From Dokdonella_A sp046347015 (GTDB lineage: Bacteria; Pseudomonadota; Gammaproteobacteria; Xanthomonadales; Rhodanobacteraceae), in assembly GCA_046347015.1 (NCBI GenBank), contig JAXMHA010000005.1, forward strand, positions 62,001 to 126,000: a DNA stretch of 64,000 nucleotides, in the 5' to 3' direction. Made by a program: the position numbers and the translations under genes. The notes below the pieces were generated by a model. That model was given only the letters and a program-made list of their open reading frames with translations, had not been told where the DNA came from and ran no database searches. Positions 41,951 through 50,692 of the stretch are shown one piece after another (within the stretch, counting starts at the first letter, position 1; each line of letters opens with the position of its first letter).

Positions 41951-43133
41951 GCCGCCCCCGGTAGTACAGCACCGTCAACGGCGGAGAGTCGAAGCTGCCG
42001 TCGAACACGACGCCCGCGCGGTGCATGATCTGGCTGCGGTCACGCACGGCACGGAGTTGCGGATCGTCATGCCGGTCGATGTCGTAGAACACGATGACCG
42101 TGCCGGGCGGAATCGGCGGACCAGCCGTCGCGGCAAGGTCGAACATGCCCGTGTCGCGGGGCGCGAGAAACCAGATGAGCCGCAAGGTCTCGAACTCGGA
42201 CGCGGCCTTCACCAGTACCCGCGTCGATTCCGGCAGACCGGCCAGAATGGCCTTGACGCGACGCGCGGCCGCTTCGGTATCCGCATCCGCGACCCGGCGC
42301 TCGCGTTCGGGCCAGTCGAGTCCCGCGTACAGCGTCCGCGTCGTGCCGAGGCGCCACACGAGCCCCGCTTGCCAGCGCGCATCCAGCAGGGCCCAGCCGA
42401 GCGCGACGGCGGCGAGCGCGCCGAAGCCGAGCCGAACCCCGCGCCAGCGCAGCACGACGACGCCCCACAACACGATCGCCAGCGCGACCATCGCGACATA
42501 CGGCACGATCGATGCCGCACGCGGCGTGTCGGTGTCGCGCCCGAGGGCGTGGACCGAGCGCTGGCTCCACGGCCAATCGCCGAACCAGTCGGTGACCAGC
42601 GCGGCAAGCTGCCCGCGCCACGACGGCGTCTCGAGCCTCGCACCAGCAAGTGCGAATGGCTGGAAACCAAGGGCCGGCGGTACCACCTGTGGCGTCGCGT
42701 ATTCGGCGAACCCGAGTTCGGTGATCGTGCCGCGCCAAGCCCGGATTCGGGCCAGGTCGAAGGTCGCGCCGTGTCCGGGCCACGGCAGCGAAACCGTCTG
42801 CACATCGTCCGGATTGGCGGCAGTACGAAACACCAGGGCCAGTTCGAGCGTCGCCGGAAAACCGTCGAGGCGATACCGCAACAACGGAAAGCGGCTGGCC
42901 TCGAAATCGACGCCGGACACCGTCTGCATCGCGAGGTGATCCTCGCCCGCGGCGGTCACGTCGAGCACATCGCCACGCGGCGTGGCGCTGCCGAAGCGCG
43001 CCACGAACGTCGATCCGGGAAAATCGCGGTGGAAGGTCGGCGCCAACGGTCCGTCCCACGGCACGCCGGCGAACGCCGCCAGCAACAGCAATGCACTCGC
43101 GAGGACCAGGACGACGTGGAGCGCGCGCCTCAT
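41940..43133 (-). CDS. Membrane protein of unknown function
   Basis: A 397-residue protein with an N-terminal membrane segment (about 5-24), a soluble beta-rich domain (about 30-190), two further membrane segments (about 212-232 and 237-257), and a soluble C-terminal domain (about 270-397) ending with L-Y-Y-R-G-R-H-G-R. No domain is recognised. Overlaps with both neighbours (four bases upstream, eleven downstream) suggest it is co-translated with the GT-C-like protein and may work with it. Confidence 0.75.
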   Translation of the reverse strand: MRRALHVVLVLASALLLLAAFAGVPWDGPLAPTFHRDFPGSTFVARFGSATPRGDVLDVTAAGEDHLAMQTVSGVDFEASRFPLLRYRLDGFPATLELALVFRTAANPDDVQTVSLPWPGHGATFDLARIRAWRGTITELGFAEYATPQVVPPALGFQPFALAGARLETPSWRGQLAALVTDWFGDWPWSQRSVHALGRDTDTPRAASIVPYVAMVALAIVLWGVVVLRWRGVRLGFGALAAVALGWALLDARWQAGLVWRLGTTRTLYAGLDWPERERRVADADTEAAARRVKAILAGLPESTRVLVKAASEFETLRLIWFLAPRDTGMFDLAATAGPPIPPGTVIVFYDIDRHDDPQLRAVRDRSQIMHRAGVVFDGSFDSPPLTVLYYRGRHGR

Positions 43134-43948
43134 GCAGCGGTCACCGCAAGGCGCTCGAGTTCGGCCGCGCTGAAACCGGCCGCACGTCGTGCCTCGACGT
43201 TGAACGGCCCGCGCAACGCACCGCGGTAATGGCGATCGACGAGCGTGCGGAACGTCGCTTCCGGCTCGACGCCAGCCCGTTCGCAACACCACGCGAACCA
43301 GCGCGAGCCGCACGCAACGTGCGCGATCTCCTCACGCAGGATCACTTCGAGTACCGCGCAGGTCTCGTGGTCACCCGCGGCGGCGAGCCGCGCGATCATG
43401 CCGGGCGTCACGTCGAGCCCACGCGCTTCGAGCACGCGCGGCACCAGCGCCATCCGCTCGAGGCAGGAACCCGTGGTGCGCTCGGCCATCGTCCACAGTC
43501 CATCGTGTGCGTCGAAGTCGCCATAGGCATGGCCGAGGCCGGCAAGGCGCGCGGTCACCATCGTGAAATGCCGCGCCTCGTCGGCGGCGATGCCGGCCCA
43601 GTCGCGATAGTACTCATCCGGCAGGCCGCGAAAGCGCCAGACCGCATCCCACGCGAGATTGATCGCGTTGAACTCGATGTGCGCGACCGCATGCACCAGC
43701 GCGGCGCGCCCCTCATCGCTGCCGAGCCGTCGGCGCGGAACGTCACGCGGAGGCCGCAGGCGTGGGCGATCGGGCCGACCCGGTGCTCCGGCTGGCCCGG
43801 GCACGGCACCATCGTCCCGCAACGACAAGGTTCCCGCCGACAGGGCCGCGTGCGCCTGCGCCGTCAGCGCGCACTTCTCGCGCGGGTCGCGGCATTCGAG
43901 GCAGCGCTGCGCGGCGGAGAAGACACTCCCGGCAGGGTCGGCACTCAT
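43130..43948 (-). CDS. DUF455 ferritin-like protein
   Basis: A 272-residue protein of the DUF455 group with ferritin-like di-iron residues: A-H-I-E-F-N-A-I-N near residue 90, D-E-A-R-H-F near 125, and later C-A-V-L-E-V-I-L-R-E-E-I-A-H-V near 200. An N-terminal segment holds C-L-E-C-R-D-P...C. Relatives resemble the tRNA hydroxylase MiaE, but no reaction is established. The start overlaps the end of the DUF2235 gene by four bases. Confidence 0.85.
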   Translation of the reverse strand: MSADPAGSVFSAAQRCLECRDPREKCALTAQAHAALSAGTLSLRDDGAVPGPAGAPGRPDRPRLRPPRDVPRRRLGSDEGRAALVHAVAHIEFNAINLAWDAVWRFRGLPDEYYRDWAGIAADEARHFTMVTARLAGLGHAYGDFDAHDGLWTMAERTTGSCLERMALVPRVLEARGLDVTPGMIARLAAAGDHETCAVLEVILREEIAHVACGSRWFAWCCERAGVEPEATFRTLVDRHYRGALRGPFNVEARRAAGFSAAELERLAVTAA

Positions 43949-45052
43949 GCGGCAAACTCGATGCCGGATGGCACGACGAGCGCCCCGTCCGCCAGCGCCA
44001 CCGTCAGCGTCGGCGGGCGATACGCTGCGATGGCGCGCCAGTGTTCCCACACCGAATCGTCGATGGTCTCGTTGATGCCGGTGCCGAACACGCGGTTGAA
44101 CGGGCGTTTGAACAGGTGGTAGAGGCCGAACATGAAGTGCCGGTACGAATCGTTGGGCGTGGCGGTGACGGCAGCGGACAATGGCACGAACGGCGCCGTG
44201 AAAGCGAGACCCGCGCCGATCGCCTTGCGTTGCATCCAGGCCAGCGGCGGGTCCGGCAGCGGATCCGGACTGTGGCCCGCGCCATCCGCCGGTTCACCAC
44301 CGCCGACGTCGGAATGGGATCCGGCGAACCAGCGTTGCTCGACTTCGATCTGCCCGGGCTTCATCGCCGTCGGCGACTCACCCGGCGCGAGCGACGCCGG
44401 CAGGCGCATCCACTTCGCCGGCGCGAAGTCGGCGCGATGCTCGTCCAGCGCGAGCGCCTGATACGCATACTGCACGATGCGGCTGAGCCCGGTGTCGTGG
44501 AATCGATAGCGGCTGCGGGCGAACGGAAACCAGGAAGCGACATCGGGGATGCCGAGCGCGCCCACGGTTTCCCATACGCCGATGAAGCGGATGCCGACGG
44601 TGCGGGCATGGGCCGCGCGCCAGGCGGCGGCCGCGGGTCCGCGGGCGCAGGCCGTTCCGGTAGAAATTCCACGCTTGACCGACCGCGGCGGCGTCGACCC
44701 CGCCATGCGCATCCGGCACCATGAGCCCGCACTTGCGGATCATCCCGGCGAGACTGCGCGCGCTGTACGCGCCGCGACTGAACCCGAACGCCCAGATTTC
44801 GTCACCGTCGCGCCACTGCCCGCAAAGCCACTGGTATCCCTCCCGGATGTTGGCCGACAGGCCGAGGCCGAACGCGCCGCCGAGCAGGTGTTCGATGCCG
44901 TGCTCGACGCCGACGCCCGGGATGTAGCAGCACAGTTGCGCGTGCCCCACGCCGTCGCTCGGCGCGATCAACCGCCAGAGGCGATCGACGTTGGTGCGTG
45001 TCGTGGCCTTGCTCCAGGTGCCGTCGAACAGGACGATCAGTCGGCGCGGCAT
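43945..45052 (-). pseudogene. DUF2235 (alpha/beta-hydrolase, Tle1-like) gene with one frameshift
   Basis: ATG 45052 has GGGAG six bases upstream. The N-terminal part has L-I-V-L-F-D-G-T-W-S and the nucleophile elbow F-G-F-S-R-G-A-Y-S-A-R-S-L-A-G-M, typical of DUF2235 hydrolases. Between 44636 and 44660 the frame changes by one base (after W-N-F-Y-R-N-G); the second frame continues with I-R-F-I-G-V-W-E-T-V-G-A-L-G-I-P and W-F-A-G-S-H-S-D-V-G-G-G to the stop at 43945. Repaired length is about 368 residues. Some relatives are type VI lipase effectors, but no secretion genes lie nearby. The shift is in a GC-rich stretch and could be a sequencing error. Confidence 0.8.
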
Positions 45053-45074
45053 CCGGCGCTCCCGGCGGCCGGCC

Positions 45075-46550
45075 TCATGCCTTGCGGCGCAAGGCCTTGG
45101 CTTCGTCCGAGCGGCGGAACTCGAGCTCCCGCAGGTAGGTCGGTTCGACACCGGTCACGTAGTCACCGGAGAAGCAGGATGCATCGAAACGGGTGAGGGC
45201 CTCGTTGCCTTCGGAAACCGCCGCGACGAGATCATCGAGGTCCTGGAACACCAGCCAGTCGGCGCCGAGCAGGACCCGGATCTCTTCGACGGAGCGGCCG
45301 TGCGCGACCAGCTCGGAAGTCGTCGGCATGTCGATGCCGTAGATGTTCGGGAAGCGCACCGGTGGCGCCGCCGAAGCGAAGTAGACCTTGCGGGCACCGG
45401 CTTCGCGCGCCATCTGGATGATCTGGCGCGACGTCGTCCCGCGCACGATCGAGTCGTCGACCAGCAGCACGACCTTGTTGCGGAATTCGAGCGGGATCGG
45501 ATTCAGCTTGCGCCGCACCGAGCGCACGCGCTCGCTCTGCCCCGGCATGATGAACGTGCGTCCGATGTAGCGGTTCTTGACGAGGCCGTCGCGGACCGGC
45601 ACGCCGAGCGCCTTCGCCAGCGGCCCGGCGGCGGTGCGCGAGGTGTCCGGTATCGGGATCACCGCGTCGATGTCGTGGCCGGGGAACTCGCGCAGGATCT
45701 TCTCGGCCAGCTTCTCGCCCATCCGCAGCCGCGCCTTGTATACCGACACGTCCTCGATCATCGAGTCGGGCCGCGCGAGGTAGACGTACTCGAAGATGCA
45801 TGGCGCGTGCACCGCGGGCGGCGCGCAGTTGCGCGAGTACAGCTTGCCGTCGAACGTCAGCAGCACGGCCTCGCCCGGCGCGATGTCGCGCACGAGCCGG
45901 AACCCGAGGATGTCGAACGCGACCGATTCCGACGCCACCGCGTACTCGACGCCTTCGCCGTTGTCGCGCTGTCCGAGCACCAGCGGCCGGATGCCATGCG
46001 GATCGCGGAACGCCAGCACGCCGTAGCCGAGGACCAGCGCGACCACGGCATAGCCACCGACACAGCGGGCATGGACGCCGGCCACGGCCTTGAAGATGTG
46101 GTCGGCCGACAGCGCCATGCGGTCCTGGATCTGCAGTTCGTGCGCCAGCACGTTGAGCAGGATTTCCGAATCGGAATCACTGTTGATGTGGCGACGGTCG
46201 TCCTCGAACACCTCGCGCCGCAGCGCTTCGGTGTTGACGAGGTTGCCGTTGTGCCCCAGCGCGATCCCGTACGGCGAGTTGACGTACAGCGGCTGCGCTT
46301 CGGCGACGCCTTCGGATCCCGCGGTCGGGTACCGGCAGTGGCCGATGCCTGCGCGGCCGCGCAGGCGGCGGATGTCGGCGTCGTGGAACACATCGCGCAC
46401 GAGGCCCGGCCCCTTGTGCACGTTGAGGTGCAGGCCGTCGACCGTGGCAATGCCCGCGGCATCCTGGCCACGATGCTGCAGCACCGTCAGCGCGTCATAC
46501 AGGTCGGTCGCGACTTCCGACCGGCCGGCGATCCCGATGATTCCGCACAT
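45075..46550 (-). CDS. purF: Amidophosphoribosyltransferase PurF
   Basis: PurF makes phosphoribosylamine from PRPP and glutamine, the first committed purine step. The 491-residue protein begins M-C-G-I-I-G-I, so Cys2 is the glutaminase nucleophile after Met removal, and has L-Q-H-R-G-Q-D-A-A-G-I, G-H-C-R-Y-P-T-A-G and G-H-N-G-N-L-V-N. The PRPP-binding motif V-V-L-L-V-D-D-S-I-V-R-G-T-T is near residue 355. cvpA lies directly upstream, as in E. coli. Confidence 0.97.
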   Translation of the reverse strand: MCGIIGIAGRSEVATDLYDALTVLQHRGQDAAGIATVDGLHLNVHKGPGLVRDVFHDADIRRLRGRAGIGHCRYPTAGSEGVAEAQPLYVNSPYGIALGHNGNLVNTEALRREVFEDDRRHINSDSDSEILLNVLAHELQIQDRMALSADHIFKAVAGVHARCVGGYAVVALVLGYGVLAFRDPHGIRPLVLGQRDNGEGVEYAVASESVAFDILGFRLVRDIAPGEAVLLTFDGKLYSRNCAPPAVHAPCIFEYVYLARPDSMIEDVSVYKARLRMGEKLAEKILREFPGHDIDAVIPIPDTSRTAAGPLAKALGVPVRDGLVKNRYIGRTFIMPGQSERVRSVRRKLNPIPLEFRNKVVLLVDDSIVRGTTSRQIIQMAREAGARKVYFASAAPPVRFPNIYGIDMPTTSELVAHGRSVEEIRVLLGADWLVFQDLDDLVAAVSEGNEALTRFDASCFSGDYVTGVEPTYLRELEFRRSDEAKALRRKA

Positions 46551-46593
46551 GGCGTCATCCGCAAGGCAATGGTTCTCTCGCGCACCGCGGTCA

Positions 46594-47139
46594 TCACTGC
46601 CGCGGATCCTTTTTCGGCGGTGGCGCGCGCAACGGTTGCGCCAGCGCCGCGACCGGTTCGAGGTATTGCGCGACTTCGGCCGGGAGGCGCGCCCCGATCC
46701 AGTGCGCGCCCGCCTCGAACTCCGGCAGGAGCCGGGAAGCCCTCCACCACGGATCGCGCTGCAGCGGCGTGAATCCAAGCACCAGCACCACGAGCGTCAC
46801 GAGGACGATGCCACGCGCCAGCCCGAACACCATGCCGAGCATCCGGTCGCTGCCGGTCAAGCCGCTGCCGGCGACGAGCATCCGCATCAGCCACGCGACC
46901 AGCGCTCCGGCCACCAGCACGGCGAGGAACACGGCGACATAACCCGTCGCGATCCGCACCGACGGAGTCGATAGGGTGCCGGACAGCCGTCCGGCAAGCG
47001 CCGGGCCGAACAGCCATGCCGCCCAGAACGCCGCCGCCCAGCACACCAACGCCAGTACTTCGCCGATGAAACCGCGCCACAAACCCATCAGCACCGACAA
47101 GCCGAGTGTCGCGACGATCGCGTAGTCGGCCCAGTTCAT
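46594..47139 (-). CDS. cvpA: Inner membrane protein CvpA
   Basis: A 181-residue protein with four membrane segments (about 5-22, 27-48, 65-87, 102-124) and conserved G-L-W-R-G-F-I-G-E and G-S-D-R-M-L-G-M-V-F-G-L-A-R-G. CvpA is needed for colicin V export and envelope resilience; its molecular function is unsettled. It is 43 bases upstream of purF in the conserved cvpA-purF pair. Confidence 0.93.
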   Translation of the reverse strand: MNWADYAIVATLGLSVLMGLWRGFIGEVLALVCWAAAFWAAWLFGPALAGRLSGTLSTPSVRIATGYVAVFLAVLVAGALVAWLMRMLVAGSGLTGSDRMLGMVFGLARGIVLVTLVVLVLGFTPLQRDPWWRASRLLPEFEAGAHWIGARLPAEVAQYLEPVAALAQPLRAPPPKKDPRQ

Positions 47140-47208
47140 GGACCTCTGCGGCCTCTCGCCCGGTCCATGTCCGGCATACCCGTCCGCACTCGCGGTTCGG
47201 CGCGCACG

Positions 47209-48138
47209 TCACATCGTGACGACGACGCCGTCGAGCTTCGCCTTGTCCTTCAACGCCGCCTTGAGCTTTTCGGCATTGCCGCGGTCGGCTTCGGGGCCGA
47301 CGCGCACGCGCCACCACGTGGCCTCGGCCGTAGCCGCCTTGTCGACGAATGCGGTGAAGCCGGCCTTGCGCAGCTTCAACCGCAATGCATCGGCATCGGC
47401 CGCGGTGCGATAGGCCGCGACCTGGACGGCCCAGCCGCCGGCGCGTCCGGCAGGGATGGCCGAGGACGGCGCATCCTTGGCGACGCTCGTCGCGACTTCG
47501 GTGACGCTGCTCGGAACCGAGGGATGGGCTTGGCGGATCTTCAGGCGCGCGGCTTCGGCCGCGGCGCGATCCGGATACGGCCCGGCCGTCACGCGCTGGG
47601 CCGGTTTGCCGTGATAGTCCGTCGTGGCGCTGGCGCCCGGGAATCCGGCCTTCTTCAGCGACGCGACGAGATCATCCGCATTCTTTTGCTGCGCATACAC
47701 GCCGAGCTGGACGTACCAGCGCCCTTCAGCCGCGGTGCCCACGGGGGCCGGCGCGGTCGGCGGTGACGCCGTGGCGGATGGAGGCGCGGGTTCCGCCGCC
47801 TTGGTCGCCACCGGCGGCGCGGACGTCGCGTTTGCCGGTGTCCCTGCCGGCGCGGCGACATCCGGCGACGTCGCCGTGACCGGTGGCGCGGCCTTCTCCG
47901 GCAACGGCGTCGCCACGGCCGCTGCGCCCGGCGTCGCCGCAGGCGCGGCGCCCGAACCGGGACCGACCGGCAGCACGCGGTTCTGGAACTCCTCGTCCGG
48001 TGGAGGCGGGATCGACAGATCGATTCGATCCGACGTCGACTGCGGGCCCGGCCGCGACAGGAACATCGGGACGAAAATGACCACGAGCGCAATCAGCACG
48101 ATCGCGCCGATCAGGCGATGCTTGACGGGTGTATCCAT
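47209..48138 (-). CDS. dedD: SPOR-domain cell division protein DedD
   Basis: A 309-residue protein: a short cytoplasmic tail, a membrane segment (about 9-27), a long Pro/Ala-rich linker (about 50-135), and two SPOR-type repeats (about 138-215: W-Y-V-Q-L-G-V-Y-A-Q-Q...R-V-T-A-G-P-Y; and about 232-308: W-A-V-Q-V-A-A-Y-R-T...W-R-V-R-V-G-P). SPOR domains bind denuded glycan strands at the septum. DedD with two repeats is unusual, since E. coli DedD has one. It sits between folC and cvpA as expected. Confidence 0.9.
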   Translation of the reverse strand: MDTPVKHRLIGAIVLIALVVIFVPMFLSRPGPQSTSDRIDLSIPPPPDEEFQNRVLPVGPGSGAAPAATPGAAAVATPLPEKAAPPVTATSPDVAAPAGTPANATSAPPVATKAAEPAPPSATASPPTAPAPVGTAAEGRWYVQLGVYAQQKNADDLVASLKKAGFPGASATTDYHGKPAQRVTAGPYPDRAAAEAARLKIRQAHPSVPSSVTEVATSVAKDAPSSAIPAGRAGGWAVQVAAYRTAADADALRLKLRKAGFTAFVDKAATAEATWWRVRVGPEADRGNAEKLKAALKDKAKLDGVVVTM

Positions 48139-48165
48139 GGCGAGCCGGCGGCGTGGACGGCGCGA

Positions 48166-49500
48166 TTATACGCCGATGTTCCGCGTCGCCGCCGCGCGCA
48201 GGGCAACCGCTGCGATGAAAAACGAGCCGAACGCGAGGATGCGGTCGTCCGGTCCCGAGGCGGCGAACGCGGCGTCGAGCGCGGCCCCGGGAGACGTGAA
48301 CATTCGGGCGACGGAATCCGTCGGGAGCCCGCGCCTCACCCGCTCCCGCAGCTCCGCCACCGGCATGCCGCGCGGCGATTCACCATCGAGCCCGGCCAGG
48401 AACCATTCATCGACATGGCCGGAGAGCGCTGCTGCGATGGCGGAAACATCCTTGTCTGACAACGCGCCATACACCGCCCGCGTGCGGCCTGCGGCCGGAT
48501 TCGTCGCGAGCCAGTCCGCGAGGGCCCGCGCGGCCTGCGGGTTGTGGCCGACGTCGACGACAAGCTCGGGGTTCGTGTCGATGCGCTGCAACCGCGCCGC
48601 GAGGAACGGCGGGGTGCCGGCACGTTGCACGCGAACAGCCAGCACGTCGGAACGCCAACGCACGCGGTCGCCGAGCGCGGAAAGCGCCGCGATCGCCGCC
48701 GCGGCATTGGCGCGCTGGAATGCGCCTTCGAGCACGAGGGTTTCGGGGATCACGGATACCGTCCGCTCGGCGCTTACGGCGGAATCGCCGGCACCGCTCT
48801 TCCGCCAGAATCGAAGGAGGCCGGGTTCCACGTCCCAGCCGAAATCCCGCCCGAGGACTTCGAGCCGCGCCCCGATCGCGCGTGCATGCGCGACGAGCGA
48901 TGCCGGCGGATCGGATTCGCCAGAGATTGCCGGCCGGCCGGCACGGAAGATGCCCGCCTTTTCGCGACCGATCGACTCGCGGTCCGGACCCAGCCAAGCC
49001 TGATGATCGAGGTCGACCGTGGCGACGATGGCCGCATCGGCATCGACAAGGTTGACGGCATCAAGCCGCCCGCCGAGGCCGACTTCGAGCACCGCGACGT
49101 CGACTGCCGCATCGGCGAAGACGAGGAATGCCGCCAGCGTGCCGAACTCGAAATACGTCAATGGCACTTCCGAGCGCGCGCCTTCGATGCGCGCGAAAGC
49201 ATCGACCAACACGGCGTCGGTCACGTCGACACCCGCGACGCGCACCCGCTCGTTGTAGCGCAACAGGTGCGGGGACGTGTACGCGCCAACCTTCATTCCC
49301 CCGGCCGCCAGCATGGCCTCGAGGAATGCGACGGTCGAACCCTTGCCGTTGGTGCCGCCGACGGTGATGACGACCGGTGCCGGCAGGGGCGCGCCGAGGC
49401 GACTCCAGACTTCCCGCACGCGCTCGAGGCCGAGTGCGATCGCCTGCGGATGCAGTTGTTGCTGGTAGTCGAGCCAGGCTTCGAGCGTCGTGGGGCGCAT
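48166..49500 (-). CDS. folC: Dihydrofolate synthase/folylpolyglutamate synthase FolC
   Basis: FolC adds glutamate to dihydropteroate and extends folate polyglutamates. The 444-residue protein has the P-loop V-G-G-T-N-G-K-G-S-T near residue 48, Y-T-S-P-H-L-L-R-Y-N-E-R, T-Y-F-E-F-G-T-L-A-A-F, E-V-G-L-G-G-R-L-D-A-V-N and V-D-V-G-H-N-P-Q-A-A. The start ATG 49500 agrees with the family. Some Xanthomonadaceae have accD upstream; here there is a rhomboid gene. Confidence 0.96.
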   Translation of the reverse strand: MRPTTLEAWLDYQQQLHPQAIALGLERVREVWSRLGAPLPAPVVITVGGTNGKGSTVAFLEAMLAAGGMKVGAYTSPHLLRYNERVRVAGVDVTDAVLVDAFARIEGARSEVPLTYFEFGTLAAFLVFADAAVDVAVLEVGLGGRLDAVNLVDADAAIVATVDLDHQAWLGPDRESIGREKAGIFRAGRPAISGESDPPASLVAHARAIGARLEVLGRDFGWDVEPGLLRFWRKSGAGDSAVSAERTVSVIPETLVLEGAFQRANAAAAIAALSALGDRVRWRSDVLAVRVQRAGTPPFLAARLQRIDTNPELVVDVGHNPQAARALADWLATNPAAGRTRAVYGALSDKDVSAIAAALSGHVDEWFLAGLDGESPRGMPVAELRERVRRGLPTDSVARMFTSPGAALDAAFAASGPDDRILAFGSFFIAAVALRAAATRNIGV

Positions 49501-49562
49501 CGTGATTCGATGGCTATGGTTGCCGAACCGGAATGGAACGGGCGCGATCGATCGGGGAGCCG

Positions 49563-50243
49563 CTATCGCATCAAGGTCCGGCGCGGCTTGACCGGCAGAC
49601 GGCCCCGCCAGTACTCGATCAGGAGGAAACCGATGGCCATGCCGCCGAGGTGCGCGAAGTGCGCGACACCGGCTTGCGTCCCGGTGACGCCGAGGAACAG
49701 CTCGACCGCGCCGTAGCCGATGACGAACAGCCACGCCGGCATCGGGATCGGTGGAAACAGCAACATGATCCGCGTATGGGGGAACATCATGCCGAACGCG
49801 AGCAGCAGGCCGAACACGCCGCCCGACGCGCCCAGCGTCGGATAGAAGCCGCCGGTGAACCAGTGCATGACGATGAGCTGTGCGACGGCGGCGCCGATGA
49901 CGCACACGAAGTAGTACAACGTGAACGGCCGCGTGCCGAACAACCGCTCCACCGGCCCACCGAACATCCACAGCGCCAGCATGTTGAACGCGATGTGGGT
50001 CAGGCTTCCATGCAGGAACGCGTACGAGACGAGCTGCCAGAGCTCGAAGCCGGCGCTGACGGGACCGTCGGGACCGGTGCCGATGATCTGGTGTGGGCCA
50101 ATCGGCCACAGCGCAAAGTGCACGATCAGCGAATCGCCGACCACCATTTGCAGCAGGTACACGCCGACGTTCGCGATCAGCAGCGCGCGGGTGACCGGTG
50201 GCAGGTCGAACATGCGGATTTCCCGGGACAGCGGGTCCGCCAT
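49563..50243 (-). CDS. Rhomboid intramembrane serine protease
   Basis: A protein of about 226 residues with six membrane segments. Catalytic serine in T-L-G-A-S-G-G-V-F-G-L and histidine in A-H-F-A-H-L-G-G, plus H-G-S-L-T-H-I-A-F-N-M-L-A-L in the second membrane segment region. The start is uncertain: TTG 50270 lies too close to a GGAGG, ATG 50243 and ATG 50213 lack strong sites; 50243 is chosen as a compromise. Substrate unknown. Confidence 0.9.
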   Translation of the reverse strand: MADPLSREIRMFDLPPVTRALLIANVGVYLLQMVVGDSLIVHFALWPIGPHQIIGTGPDGPVSAGFELWQLVSYAFLHGSLTHIAFNMLALWMFGGPVERLFGTRPFTLYYFVCVIGAAVAQLIVMHWFTGGFYPTLGASGGVFGLLLAFGMMFPHTRIMLLFPPIPMPAWLFVIGYGAVELFLGVTGTQAGVAHFAHLGGMAIGFLLIEYWRGRLPVKPRRTLMR

Positions 50244-50287
50244 GGTGACGGCACGATCGGCGCGATTCAACCTCCGCGGTCGACGCT

Positions 50288-50692
50288 TCAGTGCGGGCGG
50301 CGGCCGTCGAAGCCGTCGGCGAACACGCTGTCGATGACCGTCACCGAACCACGCATGCCGCCATTCAGGTCACCATGCGCCTCACAGTAGTAACCGACGG
50401 TGCCGACGCGATTGAACTGCACCATGACGCTCCAGGGTTCGGTGCTCGGCGCGTTGTTGGTCGTGCAGTTGAGCGAGCAAATGAAGCGGCCATCGTCGGC
50501 GTGCACGTTGTGCAGCCCGCCGGCATTGCGGAAATTGATCGTGTCGCCTTGCTTGATCACGACATTCGACGGCGTGAACGTCATGTCCGGGTTGGCAGTG
50601 ACGATCACGACATCGGCGAACGCCGGGGCCGCCATCCCGGCGAGGCCGGCGACAAGCGCAAACGCGAGCGGCGCCCTCCGGCGTATCGTCAT
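50288..50692 (-). CDS. Secreted cupredoxin (plastocyanin-like) with C-terminal GFD motif
   Basis: A 134-residue protein with a signal peptide (ending P-A-F-A, about residue 26) and a single cupredoxin domain. Type 1 copper ligands are visible: H in L-H-N-V-H, C and H in Y-Y-C-E-A-H-G-D, and M in G-G-M-R-G. The last residues read D-S-V-F-A-D-G-F-D-G-R, a motif shared with other secreted proteins in the window. It overlaps the DUF1501 stop region by four bases (ATGA), so it is the last gene of the DUF1800-DUF1501 unit; an electron-transfer role with these is an inference. Confidence 0.9.
   Translation of the reverse strand: MTIRRRAPLAFALVAGLAGMAAPAFADVVIVTANPDMTFTPSNVVIKQGDTINFRNAGGLHNVHADDGRFICSLNCTTNNAPSTEPWSVMVQFNRVGTVGYYCEAHGDLNGGMRGSVTVIDSVFADGFDGRRPH

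Noticed and set aside
43945..45052. A type VI secretion effector locus around the DUF2235 gene
   Set aside because: No VgrG, Hcp, PAAR, immunity-type or adaptor gene is nearby; neighbours are DUF455 and purF.
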